64,000 nt of DNA, taken from NCBI GenBank assembly GCA_963556195.1, contig OY744520.1, forward strand, positions 146,996,929-147,060,928, in the 5' to 3' direction. Source of the DNA: Sepiola atlantica. Its lineage: Eukaryota; Mollusca; Cephalopoda; Sepiida; Sepiolidae. The notes beneath the pieces were generated by a model. It worked only from the letters and a program-made list of their open reading frames with translations, did no database searches and was not told the origin of the DNA. This document shows, piece after piece, positions 45,803 through 57,987 of this stretch; position 1 is the first letter of the stretch, and every line of letters starts with the position of its first letter. The position numbers were made by a program, and so were the translations under genes.

Positions 45803-48800
45803 AACCTAAAATGTGCCCGATAAGTAAAATTTGCATTTTGTTGGCTTTATTTTTTCTAGATTTCTCTGCAATTTTTTTGTCAATAATATAGAAATCATTA
45901 TTGTAAATTTTGTACTATAATGCGTTAATATCGTTAAGTTCTGAAAACAAAATCGTAAACAAATACAAACACATTTTCATTATGTTTAGATCATTTAATA
46001 AATTCTATTTCTTTTCAAACAAATATTTTACAATTTCAGCATTATTATCGTGTTTCTCCTCCCTTTTGAAAATAATTAAATAAATCAAATACAATTAAAC
46101 ATTAATTAATCAATTATTAATTATAAATTAATGAAGTTTATTTTTAAGCCAGAAAAAGTTTACCAATGTTTATTGTTTTATCATAACTTTTCGGTGAAAT
46201 AAAAAATAAATGAACATATCCGTTTTTTTATAGATTTAGTTCTAGCGCAATATTATACTAAACAACTTATACAAACAAAGTGTTTGTTAATTTTTGTAAA
46301 CATAACTTTGGTCTATAGGCGGACTCGGAATCAAAATCGTTAATAGTATTGGAATCATTAATTAGAACAGAATCGGTAATTGTATCGAAATCTGGAATTT
46401 AGAACAGAATCGGGAATCGGGAATTTAGAACAGAATCGGTAATTGTATCATAATCGGGAAAATATTGGAATCGTCCCATCACTATTTAAATCTATTTCCA
46501 TAAATATCGCTGTATGTACATCTCCTTTCATCCAATCAACGCTGAGTACTTCTTTGGGCACCCCACCCCTAAAATAATTTTATAAGAGTTAAAAATAGGA
46601 ATAAAAACGGTTATCTGGTGTTATAGTCTGAAAGCGAAAGTACATAGAGTTACTTGGTTATTCCAGGCAACGGCGGAATGCTAGTTACGAATACAAACAG
46701 TTAAACAATTTTTGTCATATATATTGCTCACTCAGATTTATAACTCAGGACTGACTCAACCAATGATAACGATTTTTTTTTATTAACGTAAAGATTACAA
46801 TGAATCTAGAAAATCCATCTGTTTTAAATGTTGTGGTTTGCAAGATTGTCAGCACGAAATCGTTTTAAATATTTCAAATATATTTCTTGAGAAATACAAT
46901 AATATTTAAATATAAAGAACGATTCACAAAAATCTATGCCTTCTGCGTCCAGGCAGGCAAATTCACCTTACCTTATTTTCTCGTTTTTTTACGCAGGTTT
47001 TGCTCTAAGCCTACACCGATAAACCTCGAAAGGGACTTCTTTTAATGGAATATTTTATATTTGTCTTCGAATCCGATATTTGAATGTTAAGGAATCAGAC
47101 GCCATGATGGGAGGTGATGTCAGTTCAGTGACTGGATACACCAAACGGACGGGGAAGCCCACCAACTGATCTTGGTGCAGTCTCCAAATACGCGACATGA
47201 TTATTTAAACGCCAAGAATATCGGAAGGGTTTCTCCCTCTGGTGACTGGGTACAAGTCGCACGGTTCAGGGTCATTGGCGCCAGTGCCTTACCCACACAA
47301 AATGGAAACAAAAAGAAAAACATTCCAAATAGAATTCGCTATTCGTAGTGTTTTTTTGTTAATAGTTTTCTGTTTTCTGGTTGAGTTCATGATGAAAAGG
47401 TCAAGGTTTAATCTGGAACTGTGGAATCTTCCTCGGGATATTCGATTCTAGAATATTTTTTACACGGATTTTTTATCATAGGAAAAATAGAACAAAAATA
47501 TTTTCCATTTCTCTTCTATTTTTTATGTCTTTTTTTCTTATTTATGTTTGATGGCTCTCCAATTTTTTTGACCTGTTCTTTCTGTTTTTTTCTTTTGCTC
47601 TTATCGTAAATCTCTATCTTTCCTTCTTTTCCACATTTTCTATCTTTCTTCTGATTCTTACTTGCTTTCGTCCTTTCTTTCTTTGTCCCACCTCACTTTT
47701 TCTTCCTTTCTTCTGATTTCTTATTTTCTTTTAATTCGACGCCTTAAATTTCTTTTTTCCTTTCTTTATACCTTTTCTTTCTTTTCCTACACTTTTCTCA
47801 ACTTCGTCTCTTTTTTTATCACTTTCTTCTTTCCACCTTTACTCTTTATCCTCCCACTTCCCACTTTCTTTCTTTTTTCCCTCTTTTCTTTCTTTCTGCT
47901 GTCTTTTTAAAATTTAATTTTCTGTCCCCCCCCCTGCGTATTTTTCTTTCATTCATTGCTTGTTTTCGCCTTTATTGTGTCACTTTGACACTCCGCCATG
48001 TTTTTACTCTCACCGCCGCCTATGTGATTGCATGCACAGAGAGTGAACAATACATCTGTTCTTAAGGCTAGAATAAAATATGTAGCATCTGTTCTGTTCT
48101 GTTCTCGGCTAAAAGAGAAATCCTTCTAGACTGAAGCAATATTTATTTTTGTCCTAATCATGAGTGCTCTTTTGAGGGCACTGGGGCTTCCTCACATTAA
48201 CAACTGGTCATGTTAGTAAATTTTGACCTGTGGGGAGACAAGTAATTAAGTGCCGATGGAGGACAACATGTTTCTCTATTTTATCTCGAAACTCTTCAGC
48301 AACTCCGTGGTTGGTTGCCTCCCAGCTACGGCTTAAATGCAACTTATCTTCATTAATTCGTTGCATTTAAACGTTTACATTATCTGTTGTCTTTCTGTTA
48401 TCATACCACTCACAAAAGGGTATATATGCCGTAAAACATACATGCCTAAGCAATTAATGAATCGTTTCTAAAAGTTTTGTATTTTTTCATTGATTTACCC
48501 CCAAAAGTCAAATATGCCATAAAGCATATACACCTTTTTCTTTTGCGTCATTTCAAATGAACGGCGGGGACTCCATAGTTGTTGTTTGTCTCCACTTGGA
48601 ACGATCACAGGCTTGGTTCGGGTGAAGGCCGCTTTTACGGAATGTATTTGTTTTGTAAAACAGTTACACAGATACCCCCAAAACACGGGATGTAACTTTT
48701 AATGATTATAGTTGAAATTTCTTATCTATTGTAGATGGGTACATCCACTGGCAGAGAGATGAAAGAAAATGCATGAAAATTGAACTTTTCAGTTGGGAGT

Positions 48801-48974
48801 GGCGGCCACCCAACTCAAAACCTTTTATTTCATCTTTGATACATGACGTTTTGTAATATTTTAAAAATTTCAACGAATATTTTAGAGTCGTTTTTAACTC
48901 CATTTCCACAAGTGAAAACAGTTTTTAAGTTAATTCTTACATCTTTAAATATAATTTCATAAAATCGTCCACGC
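45803..48974. other. Non-coding stretch; pyrimidine-rich tract and small repeats
   Basis: 46367-46470 holds about four loose copies of AGAACAGAATCGG.AATTG. 47460-47930 is strongly CT/T-rich on the plus strand and produces FLLFSFLL-type frames that are not genes. 47040-47440 is GC-balanced with a 69-residue frame of no known family. Near 48430 and 48515 the string ATATGCC.TAAA.CATA occurs twice. Confidence 0.5.
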
Positions 48975-49260
48975 AACGTTTTACGAGGATCTGTCTGTCG
49001 GTATGTTGGTTTGTCTGTCACGTTTACTCAAAAGCATTTTGATCGTTAAACGTACAGAATGAATATATGAATCTTATTTTAGATGCACTCAAGCATCAGA
49101 GGATATGTCCGTCGGTCCGTCACACTTAAATTTGAAATAGCATTTTTGTCGCGTTGTTACGCCGAGGGTTGGAGTAAATTTTTTGTTGGTTTGTCACAGT
49201 TAAGTTTAAGATAGCATTTTTGTCGTTTTGTCACGATTGATGTTCAAATAATATTTTAAG
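48975..49260. repeat. GTC-rich dispersed repeat, left of the 54-bp satellite
   Basis: About three loose units of 70-80 bp contain GTC.GTCGGT...TTTGTC.GTCAC followed by TTAAATTTGAAATAGCATTT and TTGTCG. The same family lies at 53235-53475, right of the satellite and the LINE relic. Confidence 0.75.
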
Positions 49261-49365
49261 ATCTTTTTAATATCGGGTCACTATTAATCAAGGCTAAAAG
49301 CCACTTGAGGATAAAAGTTAATGAGACGTAAATGATTGCCAGATCTAAAGATTTGGAACACTAAG

Positions 49366-52300
49366 GGAGTACTAATGTTAATCAATGGTATGAGCTGAGT
49401 GTGATTACTTATGTAGCGGTTTATACTAATATTAATCAATGGTATGAGCTGCGTTTGATTACTTATGTAGCGGTTTATACTAATATTAATCAATGGTATG
49501 AGCTGCGTTTGATTACTTATGTAGCGGTTTATACTAATATTAATCAATGGTATGAGCTGCGTTTGATTACTTATGTAGCGGTTTATACTAATATTAATCC
49601 ATGGTAGGACCTGCGTTTGATTACTAATGTAGCGGTTTATACTAATATAAATCAATGGTATGACCTGCGTTTGATTACTAATGTAGCGGTTTATACTAAT
49701 ATTAATCAATGGTATGAGCTGCGTTTGATTACTAATGTAGCGGTTTATACTAATATTAATCAATGGTATGAGCTGCGTTTGATTACTTATGTAGCGGTTT
49801 ATACTAATATTAATCAATGGTATGAGCTGCGTTTGATTACTTATGTAGCGGTTTATACTAATATTAATCAATGGTATGAGCTGCGTTTGATTACTTATGT
49901 AGCGGTTTATACTAATATTAATCAATGGTATGAGCTGCGTTTGATTACTTATGTAGCGGTTTATACTAATATTAATCAATGGTATGAGCTGAGTGTGATT
50001 ACTAATGTAGCGGTTTATACTAATATTAATCAATGGTATGAGCTGCGTTTGATTACTTATGTAGCGGTTTATACTAATATTAATCAATGGTATGAGCTGA
50101 GTGTGATTACTTATGTAGCGGTTTATACTAATATTAATCAATGGTATGAGCTGCGTTTGATTACTTATGTAGCGGTTTATACTAATATTAATCAATGGTA
50201 TGAGCTGCGTTTGATTACTTATGTAGCGGTTTATACTAATATTAATCAATGGTATGAGCTGAGTGTGATTACTTATGTAGCGGTTTATACTAATATTAAT
50301 CAATGGTATGAGCTGAGTGTGATTACTTATGTAGCGGTTTATACTAATATTAATCAATGGTATGAGCTGAGTGTGATTACTTATGTAGCGGTTTATACTA
50401 ATATTAATCAATGGTATGAGCTGCGTTTGATTACTTATGTAGCGGTTTATACTAATATTAATCAATGGTATGACCTGCGTTTGATTACTAATGTAGCGGT
50501 TTATACTAATATTAATCAATGGTATGACCTGCGTTTGATTACTTATGTAGCTGTTTATACTAATATTAATCAATGGTATGACCTGCGTTTGATTACTTAT
50601 GTAGCGGTTTATACTAATATTAATCAATGGTATGAGCTGCGTTTGATTACTTATGTAGCGGTTTATACTAATATTAATCAATGGTATGACCTGCGTTTGA
50701 TTACTTATGTAGCTGTTTATACTAATATTAATCAATGGTATCACCTGCGTTTGATTACTTATGTAGCGGTTTATACTAATATTAATCAATGGTATGAGCT
50801 GCGTTTGATTACTTATGTAGCGGTTTATACTAATATTAATCAATGGTATGACCTGCGTTTGATTACTTATGTAGCTGTTTATACTAATATTAATCAATGG
50901 TATGACCTGCGTTTGATTACTTATGTAGCGGTTTATACTAATATTAATCAATGGTATGACCTGCGTTTGATTACTTATGTAGCTGTTTATACTAATATTA
51001 ATCAATGGTATGAGCTGCATTTGATTACTTATGTAGCGGTTTATACTAATATTAATCAATGGTATGACCTGCGTTTGATTACTTATGTAGCTGTTTATAC
51101 TAATATTAATCAATGGTATGAGCTGCATTTGATTACTTATGTAGCGGTTTATACTAATATTAATCAATGGTATGACCTGCGTTTGATTACTTATGTAGCT
51201 GTTTATACTAATATTAATCAATGGTATGAGCTGCATTTGATTACTTATGTAGCGGTTTATACTAATATTAATCCATGGTAGGACCTGCGTTTGATTACTA
51301 ATGTAGCGGTTTATACTAATATTAATCAATGGTATGACCTGCGTTTGATTACTAATGTAGCGGTTTATACTAATATTAATCAATGGTATGAGCTGCGTTT
51401 GATTACTAATGTAGCGGTTTATACTAATATTAATCAATGGTATGACCTGCGTTTGATTACTAATGTAGCGGTTTATACTAATATAAATCAATGGTATGAG
51501 CTGCGTTTGATTACTAATGTAGCGGTTTATACTAATATTAATCAATGGTATGACCTGCGTTTGATTACTAATGTAGCGGTTTATACTAATATTAATCAAT
51601 GGTATGACCTGCGTTTGATTACTAATGTAGCGGTTTATACTAATATTAATCAATGGTATGACCTGCGTTTGATTACTAATGTAGCGGTTTATACTAATAT
51701 TAATCAATGGTATGACCTGCGTTTGATTACTAATGTAGCGGTTTATACTAATATTAATCAATGGTATGACCTGCGTTTGATTACTAATGTAACGGTTTAT
51801 ACTAATATTAATCAATGGTATGACCTGCGTTTGATTACTAATGTAGCGGTTTATACTAATATTAATCAATGGTATGACCTGCGTTTGATTACTTATGTAG
51901 CGGTTTATACTAATATTAATCAATGGTATGACCTGCGTTTGATTACTTATGTAGCTGTTTATACTAATATTAATCAATGGTATGAGCTGCATTTGATTAC
52001 TTATGTAGCGGTTTATACTAATATTAATCCATGGTAGGACCTGCGTTTGATTACTAATGTAGCGGTTTATACTAATATAAATCAATGGTATGACCTGCGT
52101 TTGATTACTAATGTAGCGGTTTATACTAATATTAATCAATGGTATGAGCTGCGTTTGATTACTAATGTAGCGGTTTATACTAATATTAATCAATGGTATG
52201 ACCTGCGTTTGATTACTAATGTAGCGGTTTATACTAATATTAATCAATGGTATGAGCTGCGTTTGATTACTAATGTAGCGGTTTATACTAATATTAATCA

Positions 52301-52727
52301 ATGGTATGACCTGCGTTTGATTACTAATGTAGCTGTTTATACTAATATTAATCAATGGTATGACCTGCGTTTGATTACTAATGTAGCGGTTTATACTAAT
52401 ATTAATCAATGGTATGACCTGCGTTTGATTACTAATGTAGCGGTTTATACTAATATTAATCAATGGTATGACCTGCGTTTGATTACTAATGTAGCGGTTT
52501 ATACTAATATTAATCAATGGTATGACCTGCGTTTGATTACTAATGTAACGGTTTATACTAATATTAATCAATGGTATGACCTGCGTTTGATTACTAATGT
52601 AGCGGTTTATACTAATATTAATCAATGGTATGACCTGCGTTTGATTACTTATGTAGCGGTTTATACTAATATTAATCAATGGTATGACCTGCGTTTGATT
52701 ACTTATGTAGCGGTTTATGATAATAAC
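49366..52727. repeat. 54-bp satellite array, about 62 copies
   Basis: The unit starts TATGAGCTGCGTTTGATTAC, continues TTATGTAGCGGTTTATACTA and ends ATATTAATCAATGG (54 bp). Length polymorphism is essentially absent, so one frame on each strand stays open. The minus strand gives 1131 residues of INISINRYISNQTQVIPL (49284-52679). The plus strand gives LITYVAVYTNINQWYELR in blocks of 68, 554, 248 and 230 residues, interrupted only by a variant unit with TGGTAGGAC. That variant starts at 49601, 51275 and 52031, i.e. 1674 bp (31 units) and 756 bp (14 units) apart; 51281-52030 and 52037-52727 are near-identical blocks. Most recurrent variants change the encoded residue in either frame (L/V, R/S, T/M; E/D, Y/N), which argues against selection on a protein. 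I call it a satellite, with a repeat protein as the less likely alternative. Confidence 0.95.
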
Positions 52728-52744
52728 TTTTTGACTTAGGATTT

Positions 52745-53205
52745 CAAGACGACCAAGTTGTAACTAGTAGGAAAGCAGTCCTGTGGTACAATGTGCTACA
52801 GGTAGGAAGCCATTGCAAAGAAAGTCTGCCCATGGAAATTCCGCCTGGCGTTACGCACATTGTGGGGGAAAGGAAAGTCTTTTTCATTATTTTAGAAAGA
52901 CAAGATTTTTCTTGGAATGTCTTACAAAGAGGAAACGAAGATTGCAGCTCAGTCGAGCCCATTCTATAGAAATACCGATAGAGTAGAGAGAGAGAGAGAG
53001 AGAGACTAGCAATGTCTCTTCTGTGAGAAAAGGGTTGTAGAGAAGAAAAGAGATCCCCACCCACACATAACCAGATTTTCATGTCGATTGTGTATTCTGT
53101 CAAGCAATAAAAGAGTGTTCTGTGCGGCACCTACCCAAATGTGGCCGCAGTATCCCATTTTTTGATACATCTGGCTCTTATATATGTAGAAGATTACATT
53201 AGCAG
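52745..53205 (-). mobile_element. Jockey/CR1-type LINE C-terminal fragment
   Basis: From 53200 down, the minus strand reads YCGHIWVGAAQNTLLLLDRI, then in another frame DLFSSLQPFSHRRDIASLSL, LYRYFYRMGSTELQSS, PLCKTFQEKSCLSKIMKK, GGISMGRLSLQWLPTCSTLY and TTWSS. This is the C-terminal region after the reverse transcriptase in this LINE family ('HIWAGAP...LLD', 'HRRNVASLSLFYRYF'). An AG/CT microsatellite of about 24 bp has expanded inside the coding sequence (52983-53005), adding SLSLSL. The frame shifts at least once. 5'-truncated and inactive. It abuts the 54-bp satellite. Confidence 0.82.
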
Positions 53206-53234
53206 TCAAGTACTTTCGATGTTTCTACACATAT

Positions 53235-53475
53235 CCCTCTGAGGATCTGTTTGTTTGTCGAATAGTCAATCAGGTATAACTTATTATTTTTATCGCTAAA
53301 CTGAGTAAACGGACGCATCTCAAATGAGATGCGTCCGTTTATCTTTGTAAGATACCTTGTCCATCCGTCGTCCGCTCATCTTTATATGCCGATTTGACCG
53401 TCAGTCGGTCTGTAATCTTTCACATTGAAATAGTATTTTTGTCGGTCTGTGATGCTTAAATTTAGAAAAAAAAGA
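53235..53475. repeat. GTC-rich dispersed repeat, right of the satellite, with a palindrome
   Basis: It contains GAGGATCTGTTTGTTTGTCG, GTCAGTCGGTCTGTAATC and GAAATAGTATTTTTGTCGGT, of the same family as 48975-49260. At 53306-53341 lies a 17-bp perfect inverted repeat, TAAACGGACGCATCTCA, with a 2-bp loop. Confidence 0.8.
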
Positions 53476-54799
53476 ACACATATTTCAATTTATTTCAATT
53501 TTTTTAGATGAGGATTGATAATTTGTATTATTTAAATTATTCTGCCTACTGTTCCCATCTTTAATGTTGTTCTCATAACGTTTCGGCCGATGTAACCTTT
53601 GATTTTCTTCAGGTGCGTCTTGTCGTATTCGGGATTTTTTGTATCGAACTAGAAAATTTGTATGATTTTTTTCACAGGGACCTGTGTCGCAACAGATGCA
53701 GTGCTAAATAATAATAAAACAGTTATAAGTGACAGTCTTCAAGAGGTCGGAGGTTCAATCCTCAGTACAGGCTATACTAAGAATATAATTAAGAATTACT
53801 TACCCGGTCATGACTGACAGAACAAGAGCTAACTACCCCCGTGGATTAAATATAAGGTTCAGTTCGCTATTTCGTACAGACTCCTGAGTTCAACAAGAAG
53901 CATTTGAAAAAGGTCGAACGTTACATCGACCGAAACTTTCTAAGATTAGATCAAATGAGTCTGAATAATCACAAATTTTTCTATTTGTCTACGAATCTTT
54001 ATACGACTATCTCATCTCGATGGAATGGTTCGACGATCGGTCTGTCAGGCTCCAGTTTGGAAAAGCATTCCCATCACTAACCGCGTAGATTAAATGGAAG
54101 CATTTCAAGGAAATCAGTTTTCCGTTTTTTCCTATCTTTCAGCGAATTAATTATTTTTAGTTTCTTAAAAAAAACAATTTAAATAATGTTCTTTCTTTTC
54201 TTTTGCAAGATTTCGGTGTCTTTGAGCGAAAATTCGCCAACTATTATTGAATAAAATGAAACGGTTTAAATTGAGACGGGAATCGAGTTGAGAGAGCGAG
54301 ATAATAAAAACGTTCCATTCATTGGCCAACAAAAAGAATAAAACGAAGCTCGATTAAAGAAATGAGAAAATAGAAGAGAAAAAATTAAGATTAAAGGAAT
54401 GACAGAACACTGCAAAATCACGATTAAAGGAATGACACAACCAAAAATTAGAATTAGAAAAAAATAAAGAACAATAATGAAGGAATGAGAGAATAGATGG
54501 ATTCATTCGCCCACAAATAACTTTATAAAGAAACATTTAACACGTTTTTTTGTTTCGGTAACTTTTACAGAAATAATTTAAAATACTTGGATGTTTTTTG
54601 TCTTTATCAAAAAAAATTCTACTTAAAGTAAAGTGACTTAAAGGTGGAATATTGAAGGAAAAAAAGAGTTGTAACTTTAACGAAGTTTGATCAGAGGAAA
54701 TAAAGAAAATAGTGTTGAAAATTATCCTGGGATAAAAAAAGGCAGATATCAAAGAAAAAATGGCGGAAAATAACTTAATAAAATAAGAGACGTGTGTGT
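53476..54799. other. Non-coding stretch, possible tRNA-derived SINE relic
   Basis: At about 53735-53765 GGTCGGAGGTTCAATCCTCA contains a good B-box-like sequence (GGTTCAATCC), with no clear A-box. Around 54030 GGTCTGTCAGGCTCC...AAAAGCATT looks like another GTC-rich repeat. No gene is seen. Confidence 0.45.
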
Positions 54800-54810
54800 G
54801 AAGGACAGAG

Positions 54811-54855
<45 letters not shown>

Positions 54856-55002
54856 GATAAAGAGGAAGAGGGAGAGAGGGGGGAGATCAAATAAAAAGAA
54901 GAGATATACAGATATGGGAGAGAGAGAAAGAAATGTGGGTGATTGGAGGAGATAGGAGACACGTTTGAGAGAAACAGTGGGCGATAAAGAGGGACAAGAG
55001 AG

Positions 55003-55069
<67 letters not shown>

Positions 55070-55284
55070 AGATAGGACAAAGAGAAGAAGGGTAAGAAAA
55101 TAGATAGATAGAGAGATAGATAGAAATAAATAGAGAGATACAAGCTAAGGGACAATGAGGGGAATATATAGAGAGAATAAAAAGAGACGAAGAGAAAAAA
55201 ATAAGAACGTTGTTTAATTTGGAAAAAGAGAAACGTTGAGGAAATAGAAGAGGTGTAATAAACAGGTTAGGTAAAGATAGTGAA

Positions 55285-55320
<36 letters not shown>
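54800..55320. repeat. GA-rich region with AG and TA microsatellites
   Basis: AG runs lie at 54817-54850 and 55289-55317 and a TA run at 55004-55057, joined by purine-rich DNA with GATA units. The 270- and 126-residue minus-strand frames (LSLSLS, YIYIYI) are their translations. Confidence 0.9.
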
Positions 55321-55321
<1 letters not shown>

Positions 55322-55654
55322 TATGAAGGACGAAAGACAGAATCCTCACGTTGAAGTGTTAGATTTCTCCTTTGAAAATTGATGAAAAGCCGATTCACGT
55401 GAAAACTTTTAAGTGAATGAGAGTTCTTTTCTTCTTCTTGGAAAAATTAAGCGAAATCAGATGTAAAACAAATAAAATTCGCAAGGTAGAGAACGGGGTG
55501 GAGTGGGAGTGTTGACGGTCCACGAGATTATCCGACGGTGAATTTAACTTTTTCAACTAAAACTAAACAAGATTACATCAAAACAAAAAAGAACAAATAT
55601 CAAACAAGGAAGAACACATTTTTATTGGGGGAATCGACATTTTAACCGATCAGA
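55321..55654. other. Non-coding AT-rich stretch
   Basis: Nothing recognised. Confidence 0.4.
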
Positions 55655-55880
55655 AAGACTGTATACTCTATTCAGTCAGTGGGCGAGAGGTCTTGCGAAT
55701 AAGGTGATCAAGGAAGAATGTAATTTTGAAGCTTCTGCAAAGTGAAATGGGAGACGTGAGGGGGAGCATTGTCATGCTGCCAGAGTAAATCTTCTCTAAT
55801 CTTAATAGATCCAGACAAATAAGATGCAGTTTTTTTTTAGATGGAAATTGCGCCAGACAAGGCATGAAGCCACTCCATGT
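55655..55880 (-). pseudogene. Mariner-type transposase relic
   Basis: Combining frames, the minus strand reads KIREDLLWQHDNAPPHVSHF, then TLQKLQNYILP and YSQDLSPTE. 'WQHDNAPPH' is the second catalytic Asp block and 'YSQDLSPTE' the third (usually YSPDLSP.D). About 30 residues lie between them, as in DD34D-type mariners. Only this C-terminal catalytic portion remains, with at least one frameshift. It differs clearly from the mariner at 11740-12812. Confidence 0.7.
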
Positions 55881-56367
55881 AAGCGGGTTAACAAGAACGA
55901 AATATGATTATCTACTAAAATAGGAAGTTGCATTACAATGAAGTATTAAAACAGCGAATTGATGGCCACAACCAACGAGTCAAACCAGCTGGAACAAAAG
56001 AAGCAGGGAATAGATCACATAACTCTGAAGAACACATGCCATAATAGTATTTATGAAAAAGACTGAGACTAGCAGTTTCCGGTTCACTTCGTGCAGTTGC
56101 TGGCACTAATAATCTACAGGCATCGTTTCACCGAGATTCAATTAATCCACCTTTGTAAAACACACAAGCAAACATGATTTTTGGTACTTCTGCAGTTTAC
56201 AGACCGTGCTGAAATAAAAACGTTATTATTTTATAGAAACCCATTCTTAATATAGGGGGGGGCTTTATTAACTATTCTGTATTTTCACTTTTCAAGCAAA
56301 CATGATTTTTGAGTAAAACAGACGTTTTTCTCTTTATTCATCAAACAAACTAACAAATAAACTTTTT
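55881..56367. other. Non-coding stretch
   Basis: No recognised gene. CAAGCAAACATGATTTTTG occurs twice (near 56167 and 56295), a direct duplication about 128 bp apart. Confidence 0.5.
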
Positions 56368-56625
56368 TCTCTCGTCCTTTTGGCTGATATTAAAGTGTAG
56401 TATCTGTTCCGATGAATTCTACCCCCCTTAGACCGGTACAGGCTTTGCTTTCACATCCTTTGAGAAGGGGTTGTTTATTGCTAATCGCCTGAGACGCCCT
56501 ACCGGGGAATGCCAACGGGGCTGCCCAGGCATTTGCTGTAGGCCAAAGTGCTCATCATCTAGAGTGCTGGCTTTTCAAGCCCACTTTCTGACCTTGTGCC
56601 ACATATTACCGACATGGAAGGGAAA
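56368..56625 (+). mobile_element. SINE with U2 snRNA-derived head, copy 2
   Basis: It starts TCGTCCTTTTGGCTGATATT and continues AAAGTGTAGTATCTGTTC, then leaves U2 at CGATGAATTCTAC, the same junction as copy 1. The body shares TAGACCGGTA, TTTATTGCTAATCGCCTGAG, ACGCCCTACCGGGG, AACGGGGCTGCCCAGGCA, AGTGCTCATCATCT, GTGCTGGCTTTTC and GACCTTGTGCCACATATTAC with copy 1 (which lies in reverse orientation). The tail is A-rich (AATAATAAAAAAAGAC) and the 47-bp minisatellite begins about 30 bp later. The 61-residue frame is not a gene. Confidence 0.87.
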
Positions 56626-56656
56626 TAATAAAAAAAGACAAAAACTAACAAATTAA

Positions 56657-57672
56657 ACAAAAATATTCAATACACACAGCCATGAAAAAAGAAGGCTTAT
56701 TCGTTTTAAAATATTCAATGCACACAGCCATGAAAAAAGAAGGCTTATTCGTTTTAAAATATTCAATGCACACAGCCATGAAAAAAGAAGGCTTATTCGT
56801 TTTAAAATATTCAATGCACACAGCCATGAAAAAGAAGGCTTATTCGTTTTAAAATATTCAATGCACACAGCCATGAAAAAGAAGGCTTATTCGTTTTAAA
56901 ATATTAAATGTACACAGCCATGAAAAAAAGAAGGCTTATTCGTTTTAAAATATTCAATACACACAGCCATGAAAAAAGAAGGCTTATTCGTTTTAAAATA
57001 TTCAATGCACACAGCCATGAAAAAAGAAGGCTTATTCGTTTTAAAATATTCAATGCACACAGCCATGAAAAAAGAAGGCTTATTCGTTTTAAAATATTCA
57101 ATGCACACAGCCATGAAAAAAGAAGGCTTATTCGTTTTAAAATATTCAATGCACACAGCCATGACAGAGAAGGCTTATTCGTTTTAAAATATTCAATGCA
57201 CACAGCAATGAAAAAGAAGGCTTATTCGTTTTAAAATATTAAATGTACACAGCCATGAAAAAAGAAGGCTTATTCGTTTTAAAATATTCAATACACACAG
57301 CCATGAAAAAAGAAGGCTTATTCGTTTTAAAATATTCAATGCACACAGCCATGAAAAAAGAAGGCTTATTCGTTTTAAAATATTCAATGCACACAGCCAT
57401 GAAAAAAGAAGGCTTATTCGTTTTAAAATATTCAATGCACACAGCCATGAAAAAAGAAGGCTTATTCGTTTTAAAATATTCAATGCACACAGCCATGAAA
57501 AAGAAGGCTTATTCGTTTTAAAATATTCAATGAACACAGCCATGAAAAAAGAAGGCTTATTCGTTTTAAAATATTCAATGCACACAGCCATGAAAAAAGA
57601 AGGCTTATTCGTTTTAAAATATTCAATGCACACAGCCATGAAAAAAGAAGGCTTATTCGTTTTAAAATATTC
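56657..57672. repeat. 47-bp minisatellite, about 21-22 copies
   Basis: The unit is AAAATATTCAATGCACACAG, CCATGAAAAAAGAAGGCTTA, TTCGTTT (47 bp). Most copies are 47 bp; some have one A fewer (46 bp) or more. As 47 is not a multiple of three, frames cycle and the open frames (MAVCIEYFKTNKPSFF) are chance. Variants such as ATGTACACAG and ATACACACAG recur at about 56907/57243 and 56948/57289, about 336-341 bp apart (7 units), indicating a higher-order duplication. Confidence 0.97.
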
Positions 57673-57987
57673 ACTTTCTTTGGAGTGACTACCCCAATAG
57701 TCCAACTTAGATTCTTGATGCACTTTTATGATAAATAAGAAACGTTTCTATTTCTATTTTAAATATTACTTAATATAGGATACTGCACGGTACCCTACTT
57801 TAAATTAGCCTGATCTTTTAGTCACAATATTTTGCGTGTAATATGCTGACTATGTTTCTTTCCGGATTCAAGGTTTTTGTTGCTCTTTGTCTTATCTAAT
57901 GTATAACAATAATCCCCTTATACTATGGGGTCAGTTCCTCTGAATCATACTAGTGTGAAATGACCATTGCTCAGGGCGCCACTCCAT
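57673..57987. other. Non-coding spacer
   Basis: No gene or repeat is recognised. Confidence 0.4.

Noticed and set aside
49284..52679. 1131-residue minus-strand open frame as a real gene
   Set aside because: It is the in-phase translation of a 54-bp satellite that is equally open on the plus strand; most recurrent variants change the residue and it starts inside a repeat.
54537..55349. 270-residue minus-strand frame
   Set aside because: It is composed of translated AG and TA microsatellites and purine-rich DNA; no domain.
56368..56415. Functional U2 snRNA gene
   Set aside because: Only about the first 45 nt match; the Sm site and most of the 3' structure are absent and a SINE body follows.
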